From contig NW_026515544.1 of NCBI RefSeq assembly GCF_014898815.1, positions 2,294,001 to 2,358,000 of the forward strand: 64,000 bases of DNA. Direction: 5' to 3'. Every line of letters begins with the position of its first letter. The stretch's first letter is position 1. A program made the translations under genes and the position numbers. Shown here piece after piece: positions 32,601 to 45,937 of the stretch. The DNA comes from Panonychus citri (taxonomy: Eukaryota; Arthropoda; Arachnida; Trombidiformes; Tetranychidae). The notes below the pieces were generated by a model, which saw nothing but the letters and a program-made list of their open reading frames with translations, was not told the origin of the DNA and did no database searches.

Positions 32601-32806
32601 AATTAATAGATCAAGGGCAACACAAATAATCAGAATAACGACTAATTGTTCCCTTTGTTGAATAGAAAATTAAATATTCTTACCTCTTTATTAAGCCGAA
32701 GCTTTTTACTCTGTTTAATTTGCTCCAAATTGTTGGTTCTCTGAAGATTAGAAGAAACCAATTTAGCAGCATTTTGCTTCGCTTCACGTTCTAGATCAAC
32801 ATCCAT
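29645..32806 (-). CDS. EXOC3: Exocyst complex component 3 (Sec6)
   Basis: Nine exons (32806-32684, 32461-31283, 31213-31049, 30976-30837, 30752-30525, 30374-30248, 30067-29984, 29902-29810, 29725-29645) all splice in phase and give 739 residues (human about 745). The exocyst tethers secretory vesicles to the plasma membrane; Sec6 also contacts SNAREs. Diagnostic stretches are HTQLAAAKENLKHIFNVPE, ELGKQLWLIIRLTLNSV with RIIEREERYD, LLHELFLDLDKELV, and KYPDISVDHLTALLNLREDM near the C-terminus. Exon 6 uses a GTTGGT donor. The ATG at 32806 is the only in-frame ATG before the conserved region. Confidence 0.96.
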
Positions 32807-33530
32807 TTCGGAAGAAAAACAATTAACAATTAACAAATTAAATAATAAGAATCAAATCACAAATGGAATCAATCAAAAAAGGAAAAGTAAACTAATCAAT
32901 TGACAGATTAGAATTTCTATCAACAGCTGATTATTTTTTTCTATTCTTTTCTCTTGTAGATTAGTCAACGTTCCCTTTCCATGGAAACGATTCTTTGATT
33001 TTCCAATGTTGATTAAGAACATAATTGATTAAATCTTATCTTTAATTTAGTTGATTAGTGAATTAGGAAAAAAAGATTATTCTACAAATAGACAATCTAA
33101 TTAACCTTGTGAATTAAGAGTAAGATTATTGGAAATCAATGCTCTCATTTTCTCGTTTTAATTGTTGAATCAGTTTTTTTTTCTTTCTCTCTGTTGTTTT
33201 TTTTTATCTTGTGAAGAGCAACAAATGTTTCAAATTAATTAGATGTATTTACCTGAGATTTAAACATTTTATCAACAATTAACTAAAAGATAATTTTGGT
33301 AAAGTATATGTTATGTAGTAAAAGAAGAAGAAAAAAAAACGTTTATTAATATAATTATTATATATCAATCATTTGGTTTTTCTTTGTGTTCCCATCAATT
33401 TTTATATTAACTTAGTTAGTTTTTAGGTAATTGGGTTGTTGTTGTTTATAATTATTGATTAGGTTGTTTGATTGTAATTATTGTAGTTTTTGTTGCTTGA
33501 GGTTGATGTTGATGTTGATTTGTTTTCATT
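32807..33530. other. EXOC3 promoter and PITP 3' flank
   Basis: Both neighbours are on the minus strand, so this holds the EXOC3 promoter and the PITP 3' UTR. The X-box-like motif lies at 32975-32988. Otherwise AT-rich. Confidence 0.5.
32975..32988. promoter_or_regulatory. X-box-like palindrome upstream of EXOC3
   Basis: CTTTCCATGGAAAC, 170 bp before the EXOC3 start codon, one mismatch from the perfect palindrome GTTTCCATGGAAAC found at 54578. Confidence 0.5.
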
Positions 33531-35078
33531 TTATTCGTCGCCTCCTCTTCCTCGAACTTGATTTTGTTTTCGAAGCTTTTGGAGAAAATAAAATCTATTA
33601 GTTTTATATTACTTGATTAGAAAAGAAAAAGGAAATTAATTTAAGAGTAGAAACGAATATCAGTTACCTCATTGAGTTCTCTTTTTGTTTCTTCTTCTAT
33701 CGCTCGAATATCGTCGATTGTCAGGTCATACCATCTATCTATCCAACAGAAAATTTGCCGATGAAGAGACAAAAATAATCGTCGCTCTGTCTGTGTATTA
33801 AAAGGTAATCAAGGAAAGAAACAATGATAATTAGATTAAATTTTGTGCGACAAAATTAACATTGAAAATGTAACAACGACAGCAAATCTTGGGTTTACAT
33901 AAAGTGGAGCATTTTCAATGTCATCACCATCATCATCATCATCATCACCATCGTCCTAGTGATGGGAAATAAATACATTCTCATGTAGGTGATGTTAATT
34001 AGTATAATGGTTTTCAGCTTAATTTACTAATTTTCTGCCTTTTTTTTGTAAACCCAAAAGAGGAGAGAAAATGTTTCTCTTTCTGTTGCTTTTTCATAAT
34101 CAATGGTGATTAATTTACTTGATGGATGAATGATTCTATTCGGTTTTGAAGTCCACGCCATTTAAACTCGACAGTAACAAGTTTATAACAACACATGATA
34201 TGGTCCGTTGTTTTCTGGAATTAAAACATTTAAAGGGTAAAGAGAAAAGAGAAAGAGAGAGAGAGAGAGAGGAAAAAAGGATATTAGAAAAAACAATTAA
34301 AATCTCATCATTAAAGAAAATCACATTCTAGAAGAAGATTAATACTAACGGACAAAAAAAGGGAAAAGAAATTAAGAAAATCAATCAAAAGCAAATCAAC
34401 AAGAAATACTTACAACCCAATCTTTTGCTAATGGTCCTCGTCCTGTTTTAATTGATTTAAATTTCGTTGGATCTTCACTTTCTTTGTAATCCTAATGATT
34501 GAGAGAGAGAAAAATATAACGGTAATTGATGGAGAGTAAAAAAAAGAAAAGGTAATAAAAAAGAGTAAAATCATTTCGATTTGTTTATCTAATAATCTTC
34601 TTACTTTGGCACTGACTGGATCGTTGGCTATATCGATTATTTGAACTTCACGATTTTTTAACTTATTGGGAGCAAGTTGATGGACATTCTCCTGTTTACC
34701 ATCATCTGGAAGGTGTAAAGATTCAATGGTTATATGGAAACCATCTTTCATGTAACTAGGATTAGTAAGAATGGTTTTACAATAGGGATAAGCGTTCCAA
34801 GCCTCCTCGTGAATCGCCAGTGACCCTTTGGGAGCCAAATATTTAACAAAACTAGGAACCTTGCTTTGTAGATGATAGATTTTAAATGTATATTGTCCTT
34901 CACCGTATTTACCATCTAGAAGTGGATTATTACTGAAAGGTTCATTTTTGATAACCTCAACACCTTCACCACCACCAGTTTCATTTTTACTCGCCTCAGC
35001 GACAGCAAACAATTGACCAATCTTGTATTCTTCAACGGTCATTGGAAGCAGAACACGATACTCTTTAATTAACACCAT
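33531..35078 (-). CDS. Class I phosphatidylinositol transfer protein (PITP alpha/beta type)
   Basis: Five exons (35078-34605, 34491-34414, 34214-34119, 33790-33668, 33575-33531) join in phase to 271 residues, as expected for the family (270-271). The protein exchanges phosphatidylinositol and phosphatidylcholine between membranes and supports phosphoinositide signalling and Golgi traffic. Diagnostic motifs are MVLIKEYRVLLPMTVEEY, AVAEASKNETGGGEGVEV, YHLQSKVPSF, HEEAWNAYPYCKT, KFKSIKTGRGPL and the C-terminal helix DDIRAIEEETKREL. The last exon codes 14 residues ending GRGGDE. Orthologue of vertebrate PITPNA/PITPNB and Drosophila vibrator. Confidence 0.96.
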
Positions 35079-35577
35079 AGTAAATCTTCAAGAGAACAAA
35101 ACAGATAGATAAATACACACTAATAAAGCAAATAGAATAGAAAATGAAAAAGAACAAATTAACAATATATTAACTATATCAATGAGAAAAAAAAAGAAGA
35201 GAAGAAAAAAATAACACCAGACAATCAGTCAATCAATCACAATAAACAACAGAAGAGAGAAAAAAAAAACAAAACCAATATCAATTAGTTAATAGAATTG
35301 AAGATTAAATTGTACACATTAAAAGTAAATGTTGAATGTTACAAGAATAGAAATAAATATTAAATTAATTAGAAATCAAAGTAATCACTAATTCAAACCA
35401 CCTTAATTAAAGGAAATAAATCCAATTGATGATCACAATCTAATTGTGAATAAAAAAAAGAGAAGAAAAAAAAACAAAACCAAAAAGAGAGAAAATCAAC
35501 TCCATCTATCGGTTCTTTTTCCAAGTAAAAAAATCAATGAAAATAAATTCCACTATTAAACCTTCATTCACAACTTC
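35079..35577. other. PITP promoter region
   Basis: About 500 bp of A/T-rich sequence between the PITP start and the tRNA gene. No motif recognised. Confidence 0.4.
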
Positions 35578-35649
35578 TCCGGCGTTGTCTAGTGGTTAGG
35601 ATACCTGGCTCTCACCCAGGAGGCCCGGGTTCAATTCCCGGCGTCGGAA
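35578..35649 (+). tRNA. tRNA-Glu (CTC)
   Basis: 72-nt cloverleaf: acceptor stem TCCGGCG/CGTCGGA with one G-U pair and discriminator A, B-box GGTTCAATTCC in the T arm, A-box-like TAGTGGTTAGGAT in the D arm, and anticodon CTC in loop GGCTCTCACC. No intron. The sequence closely follows the animal tRNA-Glu consensus. A short T-run at about 35679-35686 could serve as Pol III terminator. Confidence 0.97.
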
Positions 35650-36011
35650 ATAACTTTTTGTCTCCATCAACTGAATAAATTTTTTTTTCTTCTGAAAATC
35701 AGTTAACAATTAAATTGCAAAACAATTAACACAACCAAACAATAATCAATAAATTCACAACAATTACTTTCACATTTCCATGCCTTTCAAACAGTCTTTT
35801 AATCAATTTAATAGTTTGGATAATTTTTATTGACATTGATTAGTGAAAATTGAAATCGCTAATTAAAAGGAAACTACATGTACTTGTGATGTTTGATTGT
35901 TTTGTTGTCAACAATTAGCTAATCAAATGGTTGGTTGGAAGTTTGAAAAGCAATTAAATTAATTGGAAAGCGAAAAATGAAAAAAGCGCTCAAATGAACT
36001 AATACAAACAG
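35650..36011. other. Interval between tRNA-Glu and the ZCCHC7-like gene
   Basis: AT-rich 362 bp holding the tRNA terminator and the promoter or 5' leader of the next gene. ACAAACAG directly before the ATG at 36012 could be a splice acceptor, so an upstream exon is possible. Confidence 0.4.
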
Positions 36012-37430
36012 ATGGAGCTTTTTATCACAACATTACCCAAATACCACGTGTTAGGTTATTGTTGTTTAGTTTTTCGGTCTATATGCCTGAGAAAGATGAT
36101 TAAATTAAATCAATTAAACTTATGGCATATTGATTATAAAGATTTTCTTGTCTCTCATCCTGTTTATGGTAAATTTTATCGGCCAAAAATTTGGTGTTCA
36201 AGGTGTAGAAAAGAGGGAAATCATCCAGTTAAACTTTGTCACCTTCCAAAGTATAAAATATGTTACATTTGTGGTGCAACTGGACACTTGGGTCAACACT
36301 GTCAAAATCAACACTGTAAACGATGTATGAACTTTCATTCAACCCCAAAGTGTAATCTTAATGTACGAGAGTTAAAGTGTCGTATATGCAGTAAATATGG
36401 TCACCTAGATGATGTTTGTCCAAACCATTGGAGGAAATTTTTTAATACAACTGATCCACAAATTGATCCAGATAAAAGTGTTACTCGTATTGAAAAAAAT
36501 ACCAATAAAAGTTGCTCAATGTGTGGACGACGTCATCAGCATTATTCATTTGTAAGTTGATGTCAATCATGTTACTCATGTTGTTGACCTTGTATTGTTT
36601 TGTGTATGATGACAAACACCAAGTGAATATTGAGAAGATGAGTTAATATTGATTTTGCTAATTTACTCTTTGTTTTCTTGCTTGTTTCTTTTTCCCTCCA
36701 GGAATGTGAAAGACTTCGTAGTCGACCCATTGAAATAAGTTCACCGTATGATATGAATACTACATTTGGTGGTGGATTTATTCCCATTCGAAATGAACAA
36801 CCTCCAAAATTATCCCAAGAATATCATCAAGATCATACACCTAAACAATTAGACTCCACACCAACACCAACACCGACACCAACATCATCATCATCTCGCA
36901 AATCGTCCTCTCACAATTCATGGCCACGGTATTTCACCTGGGAGGCCAATGAATCACAAACTGATCAACCACCAACCACCAGTAGTTGTCGACCACCATC
37001 ACCACCAGTGATCTCCCTCATATCACCTCCTCTTCCACCACCCGATTACTACAAACACAATCAAAACAACAACAACAACAACAACAGCTACAGCAATAAT
37101 AGTAATGATAACAGCTCCTATTCCTCCTCTAAAAAAGCTAAAAATCGCAGAAAGAAGCAAAAGGAGAAAGCGAGAAGGAAAAAGATCAGAGATGAGACCG
37201 TCGCCATGGCCGTTAAGAAAGTAAATGAAAGTGATTACATCAAAGGAGGTTCCATACGATCGGGTAGAGTGAAAAAGACGAAATTCAAACAAAATAAACA
37301 CCAAAAAAGGCAACAAATTAAATACGAACATGAGTTATTACGACAATCAGCGCAATCAAGGCAATCAAGCATCAAACGATTCTATGGACCAAAAAGAAAT
37401 TCTGACAGGAAGAGAGAGTTGAGACGTTGA
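36012..37430 (+). CDS. ZCCHC7: CCHC zinc-knuckle protein, ZCCHC7/Air1-like (TRAMP complex)
   Basis: Two exons, 36012-36551 and 36702-37430, about 422 residues. Five zinc knuckles stand in a row: WCSRCRKEGNHPVKLC, CYICGATGHLGQHC, CKRCMNFHSTPKC, CRICSKYGHLDDVC and CSMCGRRHQHYSF-EC, whose last cysteine comes from exon 2. The VCPNHWRKFF segment after knuckle four matches the ECP-WRQ-type region of ZCCHC7. The C-terminal half is Pro/Ser-rich, then strongly basic (KNRRKKQKEKARRKK), consistent with RNA binding and nuclear or nucleolar location. In the family this protein is the RNA-binding subunit of the TRAMP poly(A) polymerase complex that feeds RNA to the exosome. The start may be revised if a 5' exon exists. 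Confidence 0.8.
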
Positions 37431-40400
37431 TTAAATTGTCCCAATGATCAAATTTTCTCTTCTAAATATAATCACAATCTTATTGTAAATAATTTGAAAG
37501 GTTTTATGGTTCACAATTTGCCTTCTGAATGCAATCAACACTCTCGCATTTAATTGCAACAACCAACTCAACGTGTGATACTTTCATCAAATCTTTTTTT
37601 GTGAAAATTTTCCTAATCCAAACAATCAATTAATCTAATTGTCCTAATCCTGCCCTTCATTGGATCACACAATTATATTGTCCTTCTTGTAACTTTTTCC
37701 TCTCCCATTTTTTGATTTCCATTTCCCTTCTTATCCCTTTAATTATCACAATTAAGATCTTCAGTTGTGTATTAATCAATGTGTATTTCAAGACTATTTT
37801 GTCAATGACGATAATGTGAAAATCTTTAAACATCACAATTAATCACAATAATTATCGAACAAGCAAAAAACTAATACAAACCAATCAACTATCCTTGCAA
37901 GTTAATTGCTCCCTAAATCATGACTATTTTTACTGTTGCAATTTAAAACTACGAGATAAAGTTGATCAACAATTAACTGGAAATAAAAACAATATAATTC
38001 AATGGAAACAGTTAATATCCAACCTTGTAACCAATTTACAATTAACCAAATAACAATATTCATAAATGAGACAATCAATAATCAATAGCAAAGCCAAAAG
38101 AGGCACAATTAGTGAAACAATTTAAATTGTAATGATAAATCAAATGGTGGAAACTAAATTTGATTGATCAAAGATCCAGTTTAAGGTAATTTAATACATT
38201 TAATTGGTTGAAAAATAATTTGCTAACAATTAAGAGTATGCTAATAATATAATACCGGATGACTTTAATTGTGAGTAACAATTAATTATCTGCTTGTAAA
38301 ACTTATTGATTATTCAATCAATCAGATTGATGTAACAATCAGTGATCGGAAATAATCAATGTTAATCATTGAACTTGATTGGTTGTTAAATCAATAATGA
38401 GCCAATTTCAATTGAAACAATTTGATTTCTTAAACTATTAATTGTTCAACAATTTATTGATTGTCGGTGATAATCAAGATTATACGAATCAGATGCAAAC
38501 AATTAAATAGATAAAGTTTCCTGCGGATTTAATTGTCATCATTTTTGATCAAAAAATTGATTAGAAATTAACAAATTACCATCAGTTAATTGAACTTAAC
38601 CATTAATTGTTTAATTATAAACTTGATTTTGATGATAATCATCAATTTCCTATCGTTGGTTTAACAATAATCAGTGAATTGAAAATCATTGATAATCAAT
38701 TGGTTGTATTGGAAAAGTTTATCGGAAGTTAAATTGTTATAAATCGTGAGAAATACAAACAATCAATTTGTATTAATACGTTAATAATGATAATCAATGA
38801 TTAGAAAACAATTTAATACAATGTTATATGAATAACAATTAGTGATACGAATTATAATCAAATCAAATGAAAGAGTGAAAAATCAATGAGTCAATGAAAT
38901 GATTATCGTTTCATTTTGGAAAACATTAAATAGAAAGGAAAAAGTAAATGATTAGTTGATTTAATTGTCTTACCGTCTAATTAGTTTTCACCCTGGAGAA
39001 GAAGATGATGAGGATGAGGATGATAAAGAAAGAGAAAAAAGAAAGAGACTAAATATTTATATCATCTAGAGAAACGAAAACAAACCGGAGGAAGAAAAAA
39101 GCTCATGCTCATGGAGAGAGAATTAGAAACCATAGAAAATTAGAGCGGAAGAGAAAAAAAGAAAGTGAAATCGATAGAGTAGAAAGAGAAGATTGAATCA
39201 TGTAGACAGAGAAGATAAATTCTCGAAAGAGAGAGAGAGAGAGAGAGAGAAAATAATCTGATATTTTCTCTCTGAATATTGTGTAACCCAAGATTCGAGA
39301 CACAACATTTACAATTCGAAGTGAGCTGAGTCGAGAAGAAGAAAAAAGAAATTCAGAGAAAATGAACTGAGAGAGTGAGAGGGATGAAGAAAACCCCACC
39401 GAATGAATAGTCCACCATCTCTACCGAAAGTGACCTTCCCTTTAATTGTCAACAGAATAGTAAATCAAAAGTAACAATTAACTTTCTTCTCTCACAATTA
39501 ACCTGTTTTCTATTTTTCTCCATCAACACCAGTTAACCAATTTTTCTCTCTGTTTACTATCGTTTATTTTTCTTCGCCTTCTCAACTGTTTATTACTTTA
39601 TTAATTCACAATTTCCAAACTGTTTACAATTAACAGTCTCTACAATTAATTCCATAGAGTTAATAGTCTAAATTGTTCATTTTCTTCATTACTCTCATGT
39701 AAATGTTAACATCATCATCTTAATGTGATATTCAGTTGACTCCCAATTCGATGTCACCCTGATTTTTTCATCTTCATTTTCTCCATCATCATCAACTGAT
39801 TCTTTCTTCCCTTTATCATCATCTTATCGTCCATCATCATAATCATATCATCGTCATCATCTTAAGCCGGTTAAACATAGACAAAGAATCTAGTGTTTCC
39901 TAAATCATCATCATTTTTTTTTTCTTCTTCTCTATCATTTGATGTTGTGTTTATGGTCATTGTTTTATTGAAGTGCAATACATTGATTGCGAGTTAATTG
40001 TTTCCTGTGTAATGTCTCAAATCTCACCCAACAATTAGTAAATCACCATAAAGGTAATCACTGCCAGAGAGAAAATTTTCACAAAAATAATATTCATTTC
40101 TCTTCATAAATATAAGATCTTGATTGTTACTCTTTCATTTGTATAACTCTCTCTCTCTCTCTCCCTAACACACTAATTGTGATTATATTGATGACCTTTC
40201 AACTTTCAACAATTAACTTGATATGGATTTCTAATTGTGCTACACACACTCACTCTATCCTTGTGTCTATATATAAATTACATTGACGTTAACTGTAAAT
40301 AGTTACAATCTTGCTGAAAATCACTAACCAAGAAAAAGTAACTACACCAACAATTTAGGTGTGTAACCTAATTGATTTGTCTATTTTTTTCTTCCTCTCC

Positions 40401-42301
40401 ATCAGTTTACCTTCATTTTATCATCTCTCTCTCTCTCTCTTATCATCTTTCTCCCTGAGTCTATTTCTCTCTGAGAAATTGTCTCCATCATCTATGTAAT
40501 TTTATCTTCCATGAAAGTGTATCTTTGCCATATCATTTTCCTAATGTTTTTTTCCAATGTTTTACTTTCGTGTTTTTTCTTTTTCAGTCTGGTTTAAGGT
40601 CGAGGTTAGAGATTAAGAAGAGAGAATCATCATCTCCTTTCTCTCTCTCTCTCTAATCATGATATTCTATCATCCATCTAGTTTATTTCTTCCTTCCTCC
40701 TGTTCCTCTCTCTCTTTCATCTTCTTACCATCATATGAATTATTCTGATTCATTTGGAAACTTTGTTCTACATTTTTATTTTCTTCTATTCCTCTTTCCG
40801 ATCTCTCCTCTCTTTGCTTATTCATTGATGATTGAAGATAAAATCAGATGAAAGAAAAGATAACTCAAAGAATAAGGTAATAACCATAAAAAACCATGAT
40901 GATAATGATTTAGTAGATTATCTCATTGATATATATTAATATTTTCAAAGCGAATTGATTTTCACCATCAATTGAAAATTCATCATGAAACCTTTTCTCA
41001 CCACCCACGCTTAGCCTAAAACACTTTCCCTTAAACACCATCACCATCACAACAAACTCACACACCAAGACTAAGAAAATGTTTGAGAATATGAAAAAGA
41101 TTAACAAATTAAGGTAAATATCCTTAATCCCCTCCTTTCTAATCTTCAACACTTATCAACCTTTAACTCTATCATCATCATAATCATCATGATGGCCTTT
41201 AAAAGCACGGAACTACCCTAAAGAAATTCATACCTCTCACAATCAAGGTGGAAAGATCGGAAATACCGGAAGAAGAATAAAAAAGATTTAGATTATCCTC
41301 TCTCTCTCTCTCTCTCTTTCTTTCTTACTCTTTCAAGTTAATCAATTGAGGCAAATTAACTGACCTCTATTTTGAATAAGTTTCACTTTCATCATTAAAA
41401 GTATATAATATGTTAGTGAACTATTGAATATTCAATAATATCCTTCACCTTTATAATTATCTTGACGATGATTATTATTATTATCCAATATCATAGAAAT
41501 GCTTGTTGACCTCATCATCAATTCAAATTGATTACGATGTTTGTATCGTTATTGTCAATGAACCATAAATTTGAATCATTATTGTTATTATTTTGTTTTC
41601 TTCTTGTTGTTTTTCACTCACTCACTCACTCACTCACTCTCTTGATTGTTTCTTTCATTTTCTTATGATTTCATTGATAATATTATATATTAATGAATTT
41701 TCACTAATGTCTTTTTATCTTCTTCTTGTTTATCATTATCATCTTCAGGTGACCTGGTAATATATTTGAGAGTAAAGGTGGAAGACGTTTGACCAGAAAA
41801 CTGCCTTGAAAAGCTTAACGAATCTGAGTTCAGAATCTAATCATACCTTCAGTTATCATCATCACCATCATCATCTAATTATCAGAAACTTCCAGTCGAT
41901 ATACATCATCATCATCATCATCTATCGTCATCCATCGTCTTCGTCATTATTTCTTCATCACTCCCTCTCTCACTCTCTAACTTACTCACTTTTCTTTCTC
42001 TTTCTCTTCCTGTTACTTTATCATCATCATCCCTTCATTGAGAGTTAATTTTTTCAACAGTAACGTACTGACAATCAACGTATCCATCCAGTGTTGTTAA
42101 TTTATTATAAGTTGGTGTCAATTTGGACACAACAACAGTTCAGGTTCCAAAGAAAGTGAAAGTTTTGTTTTTCTCTTGTGTAATATACTAATTGTAACTT
42201 TACACAATCAACAAACAATATACACAATTAGTGTGTCGATCAATTTTTCTTGATTATCTTTAATTGCTAATAACTAATTACAAACGGACCAGTTAATTAC
42301 A
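37431..42301. other. 4.9-kb non-coding interval upstream of the FAR gene
   Basis: No convincing coding sequence on either strand. AT-rich, dense in ACAATTAA/TTAATTGT words. Microsatellites: GA at 39230-39250, TC at 40148-40162 and 41300-41318, ACTC at 41616-41640, ATC runs at 41850-41925. The FAR promoter and perhaps a 5' UTR exon should lie in the right-hand part (GACCTGGTAATA near 41750 resembles an exon end). Confidence 0.5.
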
Positions 42302-45300
42302 ATGTTACCTCGTAATGAGTCTCAGATTAGTAATTTTTTTAATGATCGATGTGTTTTTATCACCGGAGCAACAGGATTTATGGGAAAAGTAAGCAATTAG
42401 TATTTAATTATTATCCCTTTTCATAATTTAATCTCTAATCAGTTATTTTATTAGATTATTACCTTGATTGTTTCTTGATTGAACCTTGTTAATCTTTGAT
42501 ATTAAACAATTTTTTTCTTCTTCTTACCCTTGGATCATCTTGAATCCAATCAACCTAATCGTCGTAATTAACTAATTATCACCTCACTCTTTCTCTCCTC
42601 ATGATTACTTAACCATGTTAATTGTTGGTAAATTTTTTTTCTTCTTCCTCTCCAATTAATTATTATTTCCACAGGTTCTGGTTGAAAAGCTACTTCGAAC
42701 CTGCTCTGGGATAAAAAACATTTACGTCCTACTACGAAATAAGAAGGGACTGAATGCTCACCAACGATTGGATGAACTTTTGGATGCAAAGGTGTGAACA
42801 ATCAACTAATCATTCCAATCCCTCTAATAACAATTAACCTTTAATTTCTTTACCAAAAAAAATAACAAGAGATAATCAGAGTAACAAAACTAAACATATT
42901 CTTACCATGGTAAAAGTTTATTATTATTCTCGATTCGATCAGAAATATTTTATATTTTCTCAGAAAAAACAAAAGGAAATCCTTGATTATTACTCTTTCT
43001 TTTCTTTCTATTATTATCACAATTATCCATTGTTATTATTAACCGTTATTGTGACAACGATAATATCATTAGTAACGATATCGATAGTAACGATATGTGT
43101 TTCCGTTGACATCGATTTGTGCTCATCTTTTGCTTTTTTTTCATTTATTCTGAGTAATGACCATGATCCTCATCTTATTATCTTATTATTAATTTTATTC
43201 TTCTCTATCATCATTATTATCATCATCATCATCAACCATTCGCCTTGTGTATTATTTGGATGTTTTGATCAACAATCAAATCAACTTGTAGATATTTGAT
43301 CGGCTAAAAGATGAGAATCCAAAAGCATTGAACAAATTGATTGGTGTTTCCGGTGATATTTCACTTAATGGATTAGGATTATCGGATAACGATTTGAATA
43401 CATTGATTAAGGAGATTTCAGTTGTTTTCCATTCAGCAGCAACAGTTAAATTTGATGAACCATTAAGGTGAGTGATTAACTAATTGTTATATAAACTTTT
43501 TCTTTCTACTTCTTCTGTTGTGTCTCTCAATCGTTTTTTTATTAGTTAATTGATTTGGAGAAACAGATTATCGTATTTAAGATTATTGTTGATAATTGTT
43601 GTCGTTGAACTTTAATTATGTAACAAGTTAATGAGTATGTAATTGTCACTTTCTTTTTAATTCATTAACCTTAACTGTCCTTGACCGTTAATTAAAATCA
43701 TCAACAATCAGCAGAAAATTTGAAAAAGTGTTAATGTTTTTAATGTTAGAAAGACGGAAATTAATCTTATCCTAAATTATTTCGTGATTAATGTTAATGA
43801 TTATCATGATGATGATGATGATTAGTTGATTAGTTGATTATGATGTTTACTTTAAATTATTCTGGGTCAATGAAATTGTTTTGATTCTTGGTTTGTTTTG
43901 TTTTTCTTGTTGTTGATCAGGTTAAACTTTTCATTGATTTATTTACAATTAACTTTCACTTGTTAACCATTTCATGATTAACTTTGATTTTGATTTAGTT
44001 AATTTTTCATCATGTATCTACCAATCAATTGATTATTAACCCAAACAAATTTGTTTTTTTTACTGTTTAAATTTGGTCATTTAGCTACAATTAGGTCAGC
44101 TCATTTTCTTGATAGATATTTATGATTAACAGCTGATTCCCTTTGATTAACTCAATTTACTAATTAATTATTATTATAAAGTGAAACTTTAATGATTATT
44201 ATGATTATTTAATTTTCTACTTTGATTTGATTTGATTTAAAAGCCACTATTAATGTACATTTGTTGGTTTTTTATTCGTAGTGGACAATTAGGTCAACGA
44301 CTGGTTTACTTTTGTTGTTGTTCACAATTTTAATTAGTTAATCATGTTAATCAAGTCTGCGATGATATAAGGAAAATTTTAATCAACTTTCACTGATTAA
44401 CTTATTCTGTCAATGATAATTAATTATCATCTCTTTTATTTTATTGACTCAACAATCAATTAAAACAATTAACAACAGAAACAAACATTAGTTAAATTGG
44501 TAAATTAAAATTGATTCATCATTTTAATTAATTAATTACTCAAACAATTAATCAATTTTAAAACATGTCAACATTTCATCATCAACAATTTATTATTTAT
44601 TTCAATTACATTGAATGAGTATTTTTTTTGTTGTCATTCAATCACAATTAGCTAATTGTTTGATCTTCCCTCTTGAATTTTCATCACAATTAACCTTTAA
44701 ACAATTGAATTTCCAACAACGATTATTAATTATTTTCTCAATTTCTTAATTTTATTAGAATTGGGATTGAATTCTCGCTAATTTCAAACTAAATTAACTT
44801 TAATCATCTTCTTAATTTCCAGAGCTTCCATTGAGTTTAATGTTCTTGGAACCAGAAGAGTAATTCAGTTCTGTCATAAACTGAATAAATTAATGGTAAG
44901 TTAAATTGTTAAATCGATGTAACCATCGACTACAATTAGTTAACATAAAAACAGAGAAAAAATCAATGCTAAATTGTTGACAATTTGTTTGAATGAAAAT
45001 CAATTGAATAAAGTGAAATCAATTTACCTTGGTAAACACTGGAATCAATCAGATAATTGTCATGTAAATTTTCAATGGATGTTAATTGTTTTGTTTCCTC
45101 TTAATTGTTACTCTCTCAGGCCTTGGTTCATGTATCAACCGCTTATGCTAATTGTAATCGCGATGAAGTTGATGAAGTTTTATACGAATCACCGGCAAAA
45201 CCTCAACAGGTAATCGATGCAATGGAATGGATGTCAGAGGAAGTAATTAACGAGATTACACCTAAATTAGTTGGCGATCGTCCAAACACTTACACATATA

Positions 45301-45892
45301 CCAAAGCATTAGCTGAGACTTTATTAACAGAAGAGTGTGGCAATTTACCTGTGGCCATTGTCCGACCCTCTATAGTGACCGCTGCCTGGAGGGAACCATG
45401 TGCAGGTTGGGTTGACAATATAAATGGTCCAACCGGCCTGGTTTTGGCCTCTTCCAAGGGAATCTTGAGAACCATGTTATTTAATTCACAGGCAACTGCT
45501 GATCTGATACCTGTTGACACGGTGATTAACCTGATGATCACCGTTGCTTGGTACACGGCCACCCGTCCACAGAATAATATAATTATTTATAATTGTACAT
45601 CGGGAATGCTCAATCCAATCACCTGGGGTGATATTGAACGGATCGCTTTTCCCATTCTATTAAAATATCCGTCGGTTGAAATGTTCCGTTATCCTGGTGG
45701 ATGTTTCAAAAATAATCGACTTGCCAACGAAATTTCCGTCTTCTTCGAACATCATGTACCTTCCTATTTGGCCGATTTTTTCGCCCTCCTTACAGGTCGT
45801 CAAAGAGGGTAAGTCTCTTTTCCTCAGTGTGTCCACTTTTCTCATAGAAAATCGTAACTAAACTTGATCGATTCACTTTTTCCTCCACCTTG

Positions 45893-45937
<45 letters not shown>

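Noticed and set aside
39109..39399. 96-codon minus-strand frame
   Set aside because: It is a translation of GA-rich low-complexity DNA with no domain or splice context.
40910..41152. 80-codon minus-strand frame with a hydrophobic stretch
   Set aside because: Isolated, short and with non-coding base composition; the hydrophobic run is common in AT-rich DNA.
42907..43299. 130-codon frame leading into FAR exon 3
   Set aside because: It is intron 2 sequence (ATC-rich) that happens to stay open up to the exon; the spliced model matches the FAR family without it.
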